NCBI RefSeq assembly: GCF_900129785.1
Contig: NZ_FSRC01000002.1
Coordinates: 682,001 to 746,000 of the forward strand
Source: Algoriphagus halophilus
GTDB lineage: Bacteria; Bacteroidota; Bacteroidia; Cytophagales; Cyclobacteriaceae
Length of the DNA stretch: 64,000 bases
Direction of reading: 5' to 3'
This document shows positions 54,423 to 63,165 of this stretch, in pieces; position 1 is the first letter of the stretch; each line of letters starts with the position of its first letter. The notes beneath the pieces are model-generated. The model saw nothing but the letters and a program-made list of their open reading frames with translations, did no database searches and had not been told where the DNA came from. A program made the translations under genes and the position numbers.

Positions 54423-55004
54423 TTATGGTGCTTGTGTCAATGCTATATCGAATGACAACGTAAGCTCATTTCCAGTTTTGATGGTACCAAAAACTGCTTT
54501 TGGAGGATCTATTTTATAGTCTGTAAATTTGATCTCTTTGGTACCGGAGAAGGTAACTTTTGAACCATTGACCTGGTAGGCAACCACCATAGGAATGGTT
54601 TGAGAGGTTCCTGAAATTGTCATTTTCCCATTTGCTGAAATCTTATTTCCATTGATTTGGGCAGGCCCAACCAGTTCAAAAGAGATAGTGGGGTGCTTAT
54701 CGGTTACCAGGGCTTTGTAAGCATTGTTGTCCATTCCTTTGTTTCCACTTTTCAGACTTTCGGCTTTCAGTTCCACTTTGAGGCAAAAAATCCCTTTTAA
54801 CTGCCCATTTTCCAGACTCATACTGGCAGTGGCACTAACGCCTTTCTCAGCCACCATTTCCCAATCGTGAATAGTAGAAGTGCCTGAAACTTTCATTTCT
54901 TTCAACTCAGAAAATGAAAACTTTGTCTGAGCTGTACTTTGAACAGCCAACAGTAAAAATAGGATTGTGGCAATAACTCCGTTGAAATTTCGGTGAAGAT
55001 CCAT
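54423..55004 (-). CDS. YceI-family periplasmic protein
   Basis: A 193-residue exported YceI protein. The ATG at 55004 gives the signal peptide (DLHRNFNGVIATILFLLL... STAQ); the start at 55043 is less likely. Hallmarks are the VSGTSTIHDW motif, SLKSGNKGMDNNAYKAL and FTDYKIDPPKAVFG. The lipocalin-like barrel of the family holds polyisoprenoid lipids such as ubiquinone precursors. It is the first gene of the YceI/porin/YceI-like operon. The region upstream is a 480-nt intergenic stretch shared with the TonB receptor gene. Confidence 0.88.
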   Translation of the reverse strand: MDLHRNFNGVIATILFLLLAVQSTAQTKFSFSELKEMKVSGTSTIHDWEMVAEKGVSATASMSLENGQLKGIFCLKVELKAESLKSGNKGMDNNAYKALVTDKHPTISFELVGPAQINGNKISANGKMTISGTSQTIPMVVAYQVNGSKVTFSGTKEIKFTDYKIDPPKAVFGTIKTGNELTLSFDIALTQAP

Positions 55005-55043
55005 AAAAATATAGTGGTTTGGTTTTAATTCAAATCTACACAT

Positions 55044-55523
55044 AGCATTCCGGGTTGACCTAGATAAAAAGAATTAACTTTCATGATTAAAATCAGTAAA
55101 AATTTAAATATCCCTACCTTTAGACTACTCTTGCAATATTTATTATTGAATTATTTATACTTAATCAACTATTTTTTGAAACAAAGGCAACTTCTACCTA
55201 TTCTTTTTTTAGTAAGAAATTAATCCAAAGACTGAAAATTATGTCAATTATCCAGCGGGTAGGATACCATCAAAGGACTTCTCATTTAAAACTTGCCAGG
55301 CTTTGAATCAAGTATGTAGATGGGGAACTAAATCCGGATATCAAATAGCAATGTCATTCTTTACAGTAGATAAAGACTTTATTATAAATCCCCTCGGTTC
55401 AAATAACCGCATAAAAAATCATCCTCCCATTTTTACAGTTCAGTAGCGGATTGATACAGTTCAGTCAGATCAAATTTTTAGCCCGGATTCCTCCAGGCAT
55501 ATTTGGCTTAAATCTAAGCCGAC
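55044..55523. other. Long divergent intergenic region
   Basis: A gene-free stretch of 480 nt between the minus-strand YceI operon and the plus-strand TonB receptor operon, AT-rich, with no open frame that I can support. The right-hand end contains the LytTR-type direct repeat described separately, and CATATTTG at 55498-55505, one mismatch from the Bacteroidota -7 consensus TAnnTTTG. I see no hairpin strong enough to be a terminator or riboswitch and no tRNA. Confidence 0.6.
55434..55465 (+). promoter_or_regulatory. LytTR-type operator, direct repeat ACAGTTCAG
   Basis: Identical 11-mers TACAGTTCAGT at 55434-55444 and 55455-55465, offset by 21 bp. The 9-bp cores ACAGTTCAG are separated by exactly 12 bp, which is the repeat-and-spacer layout described for LytTR-family regulators such as AgrA (ACAGTTNAG repeats, 12-bp spacer). 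The site lies about 60 nt before the TonB receptor start, in an operon that encodes a LytTR regulator. Confidence 0.75.
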
Positions 55524-57683
55524 ATGAAAACGCTCTATCTTTTTACTTATCTCTTTTTTCTTCAAATAGGCCTCTTATTTGGGCAAAGTCAAATTTCGGG
55601 AATCATCACCGATGAAAAAGGCCTCGCTCTACCAGGTGTCAATATCTTTATTAAAGGTAGCTTTGATGGGGCTAGTAGTGACACAGAGGGCAAATATGTT
55701 TTTGAAACTTCTTTAGAAGGTGAACAAACCCTTGTTTTCCAATTTTTAGGATTTAAAGCACAGGAACTTTCTATCAATTGTAATCAACAATCTATACAAG
55801 TAGAATCTATCCGCTTAATCGAAGCAATTACCGAAATGAATGCTGTAACTATTTCTGCCGGGGCTATGGATGCGTCTGATGAAAGTAAAGCAGTCATCTT
55901 GAAACCAATTGATATTGTCACGACCCCAAGTGCTATGGGTGATGTTGTGGGAGCATTTCAAACTTTACCAGGTACAAGTACTGTAGGAAATGACGGAAGG
56001 CTATTTGTACGTGGTGGTGATGCCAGCGAAGTGGGTATTTACGTGGATGGCATGCGTGTTGGAAATGCGTATGGCACTACTGCTGCAAATGTTCCAACAA
56101 GGACTCGATTCAATGCTAATTTATTCAAAGGGACTTTTTTCAGTACAGGAGGCTATTCAGCGGAATATGGCCAAGCGCTTTCCTCTGCTTTGGCTTTAAA
56201 AACCAAAGACTTAGCCATCCGAAACCAAGGGGATCTTAGCATCATGTCCGTAGGAGGAGGATATTCCCACACGCTCGCCAATGAAAAGCACAGCATTACC
56301 CTATCCGCTAATTATTTTGATCTACAGCCCTATCAAAATCTAATCAAACAAAACTTTGATTGGGAAAGAAGTCCTCACAGCTGGGATCTGGAATTAGCTG
56401 CTCAACAGAAAATTAAAAAGAATGGCTTAGTGAAAGTATTGGCTAGAACAGAATCAGGGGGAATGTCACTTTGGAGGCCAGAACCTGGTAAAGAAGAAAG
56501 AGGAGTCCTGACTGATATCAACAATTCCTATTCTTATGTTCAGACAAATTATAGACAAGCTCTTAAAAACAACTGGACCCTATTTTCAGGAATCGCTTTT
56601 TCGCACAACAAGGATGAGATCGGGTTGGATAGTCTGCAGGTTCACCGAACTAGTAATCTAACGCACATTAAAACTACCGCAACAAAAGATTTTTCTGATC
56701 GATTATCTGCCAATACGGGGATAGAAGTGTATCTCCATGGTTATGAAGAGTTACTTCCCAATAAAAATCTTAGCAGAAAAATTGATGAAACCGAAGCTTA
56801 CCTATTCACAGAATGGGATTGGTATCTCAACAAAGATTTCATAGTAAGAGGGGGCCTTCGAGGAGGTAGGAGCCAGCTATCCGATCAATATTGGCTCGAC
56901 CCTAGGATTTCATTAGCATACAAAGTTTCCGAAAGTGGGACAATCTCTTTTGCCTCTGGAAAATTTCATCAATTACCTGTGGATAACTACAGAGTCATAG
57001 AAAATAGTTTACATAATTCAAAATCCAATCACCTGATTTTAAATTACTTATATGCAAATAATGGCATTACATTTCGAAGTGAACTATTTTATAAATCATA
57101 TGATAGATTGGTCACTTTCGAAGGTTATCCACAAGATCCACAAGAGCTAAACAATGGTGGATACGGTAATGCAAAAGGATTTGACCTCTTTTATAGGGAT
57201 AGAAAAAGCATCAAAAACACGGATTTTTGGGTCACTTATAGTTTTGTGGACAGTGAACGAAAATTTGATCAATTCTCCAATCAGGTTCAACCGAATTTTG
57301 CTCCAAAGCACAACTTTTCGATAGTGGCAAAGCATTTCATAACAAATCTGAATTCACAATTTGGGGCTTCATTTTCTTTGAATGATGGCTATACCTACGC
57401 CAACCCAAATTTGCCAGGAGAGATGAACTCAAAAACCGAGAGCTATCAAAGTTTAAGTTTGTCATGGAGCTACCTACCCAAACCGAATTTGATCATTCAT
57501 TTAGCTTGCAGCAATGTGTTGGGAAGGGAAAATATCTTTGGGTATACCTATACTCAAAACTCCAATGAAATGGGAGTTTTTGAATCTCTGCCAAGTGGAC
57601 AGGCAGCTCCTAGATTTCTCTTCCTTGGGATCTTCCTGACTTTATCCAAAGACAAAACAGCAAATAATCTAAACAACTTATAA
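55524..57683 (+). CDS. TonB-dependent receptor with CarboxypepD_reg-like domain
   Basis: A 719-residue outer-membrane receptor. Signal peptide 1-20 (LLFGQ), then a carboxypeptidase-regulatory-like beta-sandwich (about 22-105, GIITDEKGLALPGVNIFIKG), a plug domain (about 115-230, GAFQTLPGTSTVGNDGRLFVRGGD and YVDGMRV) and a beta barrel to the C terminus. At 719 residues it is short for a SusC (usually about 1000), and no SusD follows, so it more likely imports a small chelate or vitamin, or senses a ligand. It heads an operon with a repeat protein and a LytS/LytTR pair, and the LytTR-type operator lies directly upstream. Ligand unknown. Confidence 0.87.
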   Translation: MKTLYLFTYLFFLQIGLLFGQSQISGIITDEKGLALPGVNIFIKGSFDGASSDTEGKYVFETSLEGEQTLVFQFLGFKAQELSINCNQQSIQVESIRLIEAITEMNAVTISAGAMDASDESKAVILKPIDIVTTPSAMGDVVGAFQTLPGTSTVGNDGRLFVRGGDASEVGIYVDGMRVGNAYGTTAANVPTRTRFNANLFKGTFFSTGGYSAEYGQALSSALALKTKDLAIRNQGDLSIMSVGGGYSHTLANEKHSITLSANYFDLQPYQNLIKQNFDWERSPHSWDLELAAQQKIKKNGLVKVLARTESGGMSLWRPEPGKEERGVLTDINNSYSYVQTNYRQALKNNWTLFSGIAFSHNKDEIGLDSLQVHRTSNLTHIKTTATKDFSDRLSANTGIEVYLHGYEELLPNKNLSRKIDETEAYLFTEWDWYLNKDFIVRGGLRGGRSQLSDQYWLDPRISLAYKVSESGTISFASGKFHQLPVDNYRVIENSLHNSKSNHLILNYLYANNGITFRSELFYKSYDRLVTFEGYPQDPQELNNGGYGNAKGFDLFYRDRKSIKNTDFWVTYSFVDSERKFDQFSNQVQPNFAPKHNFSIVAKHFITNLNSQFGASFSLNDGYTYANPNLPGEMNSKTESYQSLSLSWSYLPKPNLIIHLACSNVLGRENIFGYTYTQNSNEMGVFESLPSGQAAPRFLFLGIFLTLSKDKTANNLNNL

Positions 57684-57693
57684 AACTAAAATC

Positions 57694-58338
57694 ATGAAAA
57701 AGTCAATTTTAACGTTCGCTCTATTATTTATGTGGATCACTTTTGTAAAAGCCATGGACCCTGCTTATGAAGCGGCTATGCAGAAGCAAATACAGGCTAT
57801 GAACTCTATTCCAAACTTGGAAACTGCACAGCAGGTAACCAATGGTTTTATCAGGATCGCAGAAGCAAAAAATGAGGAGTGGCTTCCATTGTATTATGCA
57901 GCTTATATGAATGTAATTTCAGCTTTCCGTTTTGATGTCAATAAAGACCAATATTTTGACCAAGCTTTGCAATGGGTGAATAAAGCAGCTGAAATATCCC
58001 CAGATAATTCTGAAATCACCGCATTGCATGGATTCGTTATCATGGGTAAACTAAGTGTAGATCCAGCCAGTAGAGGACAAGAAATGAGTCCTATGGCCAT
58101 GCAACTATTTAGTAAGGCCATTAACCAAGATCGTGAAAATCCTCGTGCGGTTACCTTAATGGCCCAAATGGAATTAGGAATGTCACAATTCTTCGGTTCT
58201 GGACCAGAAAAAGCATGTGGAATGGCAAGATTAGGGTTAGAGCTTTTTAAGAAGGAGAAAATGAAAATTACAGATGACTATATCTTACCTACTTGGGGAG
58301 AAAGAGATGCTGAGGGTGTTTTAAAGAATTGTAAATGA
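57694..58338 (+). CDS. Exported TPR-like protein
   Basis: A 214-residue exported protein (signal peptide 1-20, FVKA) made mainly of helices with tetratricopeptide-like spacing (EWLPLYYAAYMNVISAF, FDQALQWVNKAAEISP, AMQLFSKAINQDRENP). It lies 10 nt after the TonB receptor gene and before a hairpin. The position suggests that it helps the receptor or its signalling pair in the periplasm. I know no named family for it; the function is not established. Confidence 0.72.
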   Translation: MKKSILTFALLFMWITFVKAMDPAYEAAMQKQIQAMNSIPNLETAQQVTNGFIRIAEAKNEEWLPLYYAAYMNVISAFRFDVNKDQYFDQALQWVNKAAEISPDNSEITALHGFVIMGKLSVDPASRGQEMSPMAMQLFSKAINQDRENPRAVTLMAQMELGMSQFFGSGPEKACGMARLGLELFKKEKMKITDDYILPTWGERDAEGVLKNCK

Positions 58339-58358
58339 TTTAATTGTGTAAAATTAAT

Positions 58359-58410
58359 AAAGAGCTAATTACAGATGATATGAATCTTTATTCTGAATTA
58401 GCTCTTTTTT
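58359..58410 (+). terminator. Intra-operon hairpin with T-run before lytS-like gene
   Basis: A 12-bp outer stem (58359-58370 / 58396-58407, AAAGAGCTAATT/AATTAGCTCTTT) with an inner CAGA/TCTG stem, followed by a run of T to 58410. It looks like a terminator or attenuator between the TPR-like gene and the sensor kinase. It overlaps the TTG at 58344 and ATG at 58380 reading, which is why the kinase start is placed at 58425. Confidence 0.7.
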
Positions 58411-58424
58411 ATTATCTTCCTACG

Positions 58425-59492
58425 ATGCTTAAAAAATCATCTTCTAAAAAAAGTCAAGGATTATGGAATAACTTACGAAGCTTCCTAATCATCAACCTTT
58501 GCATAGCCATCATCTTGGTAATATTTTTTTGTCCCAAATGCTTTTTGAGTTGGGACGGAATTGTCGGTGTGATTCCTGATTTTTTCTATAGCTTCATCAT
58601 AACCATGGCCTTGAGTTTTGGAGGTAGTAAAATTGAGGATTATTATGATCAACGAATTTCCTGGATTTCTTATCCTCTCAAAAGACTAATTTGCACCATA
58701 CTGACTTATTTGGTGTATTCATTTGTCGTATCTTTTATCATTGTATTTTCCTTTGCATACCTTCAGGGCCAATTTAACTTATCTAAAATCCCATGGAGCT
58801 CCATACTGGATTTCACCTTTGTACCAATGCAAATTGCATTTGTATTCATGGCGATATTCACAACCAGAAGTTGGCTTTTAGAATGGAGAAAATCAGCGAT
58901 CGAGGCAGAGCAGCTAAGATCCGAAAAACTAGCTAGTCAGTATCAGGGACTAAAAGACCAGCTAAATCCTCATTTCCTTTTTAATTCTTTAAATGTGTTA
59001 TCAAATCTAGTGTATGAAGATGCAGATCGGTCTGCAGCTTTTATTCAAAAACTTTCTAAGATTTATCGATACGTTTTAGATGTCCAACATGAAGAATTGA
59101 TATCATTGGAAGAAGAAGCTGCGTTTGCTAGAAACTTTCTGCAACTTCAAAAAATTCGATTTGAGGACAGCTTAGAGTTCAACATCCAACTTCAACAAGT
59201 AAATAAATATTTTTTGCCCCCTCTATCATTGCAATTGCTATTAGAGAATGCTATTAAACACAATATTGCAAGTCAGGAAAACCCGCTTTTTATTCATATT
59301 ATTCAGAAAGAGGATGAGTTATGGGTAAGCAATACCTTACAATTGAAATCCGGAAATACAACCACTAATAAAGGGATTGGGCTGGAAAATATCCGTTTAA
59401 GATACCTTCATCTCAGCAATAAAAAAATTACAATAACTCAAACACAAGATGAGTTTCTTGTTCAGCTTCCATTATTAAAAATATTCAAATGA
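58425..59492 (+). CDS. LytS/YehU-type sensor histidine kinase
   Basis: A 355-residue inner-membrane histidine kinase of the LytS-like type (His_kinase PF06580). The ATG at 58425 (LKKSSSKK) is chosen because earlier in-frame starts lie within a terminator hairpin. About four membrane segments occupy residues 20-145, with little periplasmic sequence. The phosphoacceptor is His183 in LNPHFLFNSLN. The ATPase N box is LLLENAIKHN and the G box GIGLENIRLRY. Its stop overlaps the start of the LytTR regulator gene by 4 nt, giving a coupled two-component pair. The input signal is unknown but may come from the receptor or the repeat protein. Confidence 0.9.
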   Translation: MLKKSSSKKSQGLWNNLRSFLIINLCIAIILVIFFCPKCFLSWDGIVGVIPDFFYSFIITMALSFGGSKIEDYYDQRISWISYPLKRLICTILTYLVYSFVVSFIIVFSFAYLQGQFNLSKIPWSSILDFTFVPMQIAFVFMAIFTTRSWLLEWRKSAIEAEQLRSEKLASQYQGLKDQLNPHFLFNSLNVLSNLVYEDADRSAAFIQKLSKIYRYVLDVQHEELISLEEEAAFARNFLQLQKIRFEDSLEFNIQLQQVNKYFLPPLSLQLLLENAIKHNIASQENPLFIHIIQKEDELWVSNTLQLKSGNTTTNKGIGLENIRLRYLHLSNKKITITQTQDEFLVQLPLLKIFK

Positions 59493-60241
59493 AGATTTTA
59501 CTAATTGAGGATGAAAAACCAGCTGTCAAAAGACTCTTGGGTCTTATAAAGGACTACTTTCCTACTTCAGAATTCATTACTGATCTAGACACGGTGAAAA
59601 AAACCATTCAGTGGTTGCGATCCCATGAAAACCCTGACTTGATGTTTTGCGACATTCAATTGGCAGATGGAAACAGTTTTGAGATTTTTGAGCAAGTGAG
59701 TGTTAAAACTCCGGTCATTTTTACAACCGCCTATGATCAATATGCCATTAAAGCTTTCAAGGTCAATGCTGTGGATTATCTATTAAAGCCCATCGACCCT
59801 GAGGAATTACAAAGAGCAATAGATAAATTTAATCAACAGAAGCTTAATCAAAACCTGGATTTATCACTTATTCAGCAGCTCATTACCAAAGAAAAGTCCA
59901 GCTTTAAAAACCGATTTTTAGTGAAGTTTGGAGAAAAAATTCAAAGTATTTCCATTCAGGAAGTTGCTTTCTTTTATAGTGAAGAGCGCGTTACTTTTTT
60001 ACAAACCCATGAGGGTAAAAAGTATGTGTTGGACAGCACTTTAGAGCAGGTAGAATCACAGATTGACCCCACTTTATTTTTCCGAATAAACCGAAAATAT
60101 CTTTGTTCATATTCCTCAATTTCAGATATTTTCACTTATTCAAATAGTAGACTCAAAATCAAACTGATTAATTGTGAAGATCAGGACATTTTGATAAGTC
60201 GTGACAAAACTTCAGCTTTTAAAAGCTGGCTGGATGGTTAA
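59489..60241 (+). CDS. LytTR-family response regulator
   Basis: A 250-residue response regulator. Receiver domain 1-115 with acidic pocket EDE (7-9), phosphoacceptor Asp55 in FCDIQLADG, and conserved Thr and Lys in FTTAYDQYAIKAF and LLKPID. The LytTR DNA-binding domain occupies about 140-245 (FLVKFGEKIQSISIQEVAFFYSEE, FFRINRKYL). LytTR domains bind paired 9-bp direct repeats 12 bp apart; such a pair lies before the TonB receptor of this operon at 55434. Overlaps the kinase gene by 4 nt and precedes a membrane-protein gene by 15 nt. Confidence 0.93.
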   Translation: MKILLIEDEKPAVKRLLGLIKDYFPTSEFITDLDTVKKTIQWLRSHENPDLMFCDIQLADGNSFEIFEQVSVKTPVIFTTAYDQYAIKAFKVNAVDYLLKPIDPEELQRAIDKFNQQKLNQNLDLSLIQQLITKEKSSFKNRFLVKFGEKIQSISIQEVAFFYSEERVTFLQTHEGKKYVLDSTLEQVESQIDPTLFFRINRKYLCSYSSISDIFTYSNSRLKIKLINCEDQDILISRDKTSAFKSWLDG

Positions 60242-60256
60242 CCATCACAATTTTTT

Positions 60257-61477
60257 ATGGAAGACAAATTAGATACTGAAAAAAGACAGGAAGAACTAAG
60301 TTGGTTAGAAAACCTTCAGAGAAACAGTTGGGAACCTGAGGTCATCATATCAGGTATTACGCTTGCCTTTCTCTTTGCTTTTCCTTCCCAACTTTTTGAA
60401 TTTGCGGCCTACCTCATTCAAGATCTGGGAACAGGTTTTTTGCCGGCAATCTTAATTTTGGTTTATTCTTCTACCATCATTTCAGTTTTTAAAATTTTTT
60501 TCGTGGTTCATTTAATCCTGAGGTTTGTTTGGGCAGGTCTGTTGGGGTTGAGCTATGCATTTCCCGAAGGTGTGATTGAAAAAAACCTGTTTAAATCCGG
60601 GCAAGGTTATCACTATCAAAAACCAGATGAAATGGTTTTGAAGCTGGAGCGCATTTGCAGTATGACCTTTGCATTTCCGGTTTCACTCGTAATTACATTT
60701 TTAATCTTAACAGTCTATTTAGGGATTTTAATCTCCATCTATATATGGTTGGACCTACCATTTCTATTTATATATCTGATCTTTTTGATGACGGTTCTTG
60801 GCTTTGTGTTCTTTTCGATCTCCTCACGGCGAACCCGTTTCAAGAAATGGTATGCAAGTACCATCATCAGTTCGATTTCATCCCTTTATCAAAGTAACTT
60901 AGGTAAATGGTTCACTGTTTTTTACGCCTTCTTCATATTTATTTTAGCCATTCCCATTATCATGACAGATATAGAGGATTTTGGCATGTTTGACAATGAA
61001 AGAAATATTGGAGGCCCCATAGAGCGGGAATGGCCGGCCAAATACCTTCATTTTGAGGATTACCATGACCCTGAAAAAAGATACCCCAGGGCATTTATAG
61101 ATCAGGAAATCACGAATGACAATATCATAGAAATCAGCATTGCTAGATACGAGGGAGATCGAAAAGTAATGGAAGACATTAAGAAAAATTTTTCGGGAAA
61201 ATTAGACTCCTTACAATGGAGGGAGTTAACAGAAACAGCACATTTACACCGTATCTATGTGAACGATTCACTAATACCTGTGAGCAAATGGTCCAAAGTG
61301 AGGTTCCCCAATACCAAGCAAAAAATCTATCAAGCGGTGCTTGATTTAAAAGAACTAGCTCCTGGTCCTCATACACTTCGGGTAGAAAAACTGATGTTGA
61401 GTTATGATTTTTTTAGCAATAAACCCGAGTTCAAAGTATTGGAAAATTGGTCCACATTTGAATTTATCAAACAATGA
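60257..61477 (+). CDS. Membrane protein, last gene of the LytTR operon, unknown
   Basis: A 406-residue inner-membrane protein with about five hydrophobic helices (roughly 30-55, 62-92, 140-160, 163-188, 215-237), then an extracytoplasmic or soluble C-terminal domain (about 240-406) with no recognised motif. The first 27 residues are charged and cytoplasmic-like. I do not recognise a family. It follows the LytTR regulator by 15 nt, so it belongs to the receptor/sensor operon and may be an effector or a sensor partner. A terminator follows. Confidence 0.68.
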   Translation: MEDKLDTEKRQEELSWLENLQRNSWEPEVIISGITLAFLFAFPSQLFEFAAYLIQDLGTGFLPAILILVYSSTIISVFKIFFVVHLILRFVWAGLLGLSYAFPEGVIEKNLFKSGQGYHYQKPDEMVLKLERICSMTFAFPVSLVITFLILTVYLGILISIYIWLDLPFLFIYLIFLMTVLGFVFFSISSRRTRFKKWYASTIISSISSLYQSNLGKWFTVFYAFFIFILAIPIIMTDIEDFGMFDNERNIGGPIEREWPAKYLHFEDYHDPEKRYPRAFIDQEITNDNIIEISIARYEGDRKVMEDIKKNFSGKLDSLQWRELTETAHLHRIYVNDSLIPVSKWSKVRFPNTKQKIYQAVLDLKELAPGPHTLRVEKLMLSYDFFSNKPEFKVLENWSTFEFIKQ

Positions 61478-61506
61478 AACTTTCTGATTAGGAAGTAAGA
61501 TCAAAA

Positions 61507-61536
61507 AAAAAGCGAGACTAATTAGTCTCGCTTTTT
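61507..61536. terminator. Bidirectional terminator overlapping the rng stop
   Basis: Perfect 13-bp stem (61507-61519 / 61524-61536, AAAAAGCGAGACT/AGTCTCGCTTTTT) with an AATT loop. It overlaps the last codons and stop of the RNase G gene and also ends the plus-strand operon. Confidence 0.9.
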
Positions 61537-63089
61537 ACTTGAAGTTCTATTTCCTCTCCAGATTCATCTAAGAATCTGTATTCCGTTACCGGTAGGGAAG
61601 AATCTTTAATCAGTTTAATCCATTTGTAATACTTTAAAAACCACTTTACTCTGCGGCTAATAAAACCGGTAGTAAAGTATGCGTGCAGATAGGGATGCAG
61701 CCCGATGTGGATATGATCCACGTTTTGGATAGTAGCTATATGCTCCAGATCTTTTTCAAGCTTGTCGGCAACTAAAATAGATGCCTGGATTTTTCCAGTT
61801 CCATTACAAGCAGGACAGGTTTCTTTGGTAACAATATTAACTTCCGGCCTTACTCTTTGGCGGGTGATCTGCATGAGCCCAAATTTGCTCAGCGGCAAAA
61901 CAGTATGCTTAGATCTGTCCAGTTTTAGCTCTTCTTTCATTGCTTCATAGACGACCTTTTTATTTTCGGCTCTTCTCATGTCTATAAAGTCAACTACAAT
62001 AATACCTCCCATATCTCGGAGGCGCAGCTGTCTGGCAATTTCTTTCGCAGCGACCAGATTGGTTTTTAATGCTGTTGATTCCTGGTCACTTTCCTGATTG
62101 GATTTATTTCCACTATTCACATCAATGACGTGAAGGGCTTCGGTGTGTTCGATGATCACATACCCTCCTTGAGGAAGGCTGACCGTCTGTCCAAACAGGC
62201 TTTTGATCTGCTTTTCTATTCCAAAATTTTCAAATAGCTTAGCTTTACCATTGTAAAGCCTGACAATTTTTTCTTTCTCAGGCGCTATGGACCTGATGTA
62301 GGATCTGATCTGATCGTAAGTGGATTCTTCTTCTACGGTAATTGCATCGAAGGATTCATTGAGAAGGTCCCTCACTAATGAGGAGGCCATACTCATCTCT
62401 CCTATTACCTTGTCTCGACTTTTGGCTTTCAATAATTTTTTCATTCCTTCTTCCCAATTAGTGAGAAGATTTCGAAGGTCTTTGTCCAGTTCAGTGACGG
62501 ACTGACCTTCTGCCACAGTGCGAATAATCACACCAAAATTGGCAGGTTTGATCGAATTAATGAGCCTTAAAAGTCTTTTTCTCTCGTCGTTGCTTCTGAT
62601 CTTCTTAGAAACATTCACAGAATCTGAGAAGGGAACCAATACGAGATAACGACCCGGTAGAGAGAGCTCGCAGGATAGTCGGGGTCCTTTTGTAGAGATG
62701 GGTTCTTTAACGACCTGTACTAACACTTGATTATTTTTAGACAGGATGTTGGAAATCTTCCCAATCTTGTCTATTTCAGGTTCGTTGTCAAAACCCTTCA
62801 AATTATAATTGCTGTAGTTGTTGTTGCGCACCATTTTGGTGAACTTCATCAGGCTGTTGAAATTCGGGCCAAGGTCCTGGTAATGAAGAAAGGCATCTTT
62901 CTCATAACCAACATCAATAAAGGCTGCATTGAGCCCATTGACGATTTTTCGGACCGTACCCAAATAAATGTCACCAACCTTGAATTGATTATCCATCCCT
63001 TCGGAATGCAATTCAACCAAGCTTTTATCTTGAAGGAGGGCAATTCGACTACCACTTTGAGCAGAATCAATTAATAATTCCGTACTCAA
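61518..63089 (-). CDS. rng: Ribonuclease G/E family
   Basis: A 523-residue endoribonuclease that processes rRNA and mRNA 5' ends. The S1 domain lies at about 38-130 (VGDIYLGTVRKIVNGLNAAFIDVG), followed by the 5'-sensor and RNase H-like region. Catalytic Asp residues are in HVIDVNSG and IVVDFIDM; the zinc-link is CPACNGTG. The long acidic C-terminal scaffold of E. coli RNase E is missing, so it is of the RNase G type. It lies downstream of the 29-residue basic protein gene, with a terminator-like hairpin between them, and its stop is inside a bidirectional terminator. Confidence 0.95.
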   Translation of the reverse strand: MSTELLIDSAQSGSRIALLQDKSLVELHSEGMDNQFKVGDIYLGTVRKIVNGLNAAFIDVGYEKDAFLHYQDLGPNFNSLMKFTKMVRNNNYSNYNLKGFDNEPEIDKIGKISNILSKNNQVLVQVVKEPISTKGPRLSCELSLPGRYLVLVPFSDSVNVSKKIRSNDERKRLLRLINSIKPANFGVIIRTVAEGQSVTELDKDLRNLLTNWEEGMKKLLKAKSRDKVIGEMSMASSLVRDLLNESFDAITVEEESTYDQIRSYIRSIAPEKEKIVRLYNGKAKLFENFGIEKQIKSLFGQTVSLPQGGYVIIEHTEALHVIDVNSGNKSNQESDQESTALKTNLVAAKEIARQLRLRDMGGIIVVDFIDMRRAENKKVVYEAMKEELKLDRSKHTVLPLSKFGLMQITRQRVRPEVNIVTKETCPACNGTGKIQASILVADKLEKDLEHIATIQNVDHIHIGLHPYLHAYFTTGFISRRVKWFLKYYKWIKLIKDSSLPVTEYRFLDESGEEIELQVKSETN

Positions 63090-63123
63090 AATCGCGTCTA
63101 ACTATTATGTAAATGAACGTGTG

Positions 63124-63165
63124 TTAAAAAACGGGAATAAGAAGAAGTGTATTACTTCTTCTTAT
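63124..63165 (-). terminator. Terminator-like hairpin after small basic protein gene
   Basis: On the minus strand a 12-bp stem (63165-63154 / 63148-63137, ATAAGAAGAAGT/ACTTCTTCTTAT, loop 5 nt) overlaps the stop of the small gene and is followed, after four bases, by six T (63131-63126). Confidence 0.6.

Noticed and set aside
58344..58424. Earlier TTG/ATG starts for the LytS-like kinase
   Set aside because: They overlap a hairpin with a T-run that looks like a terminator; the encoded leader is not kinase-like.
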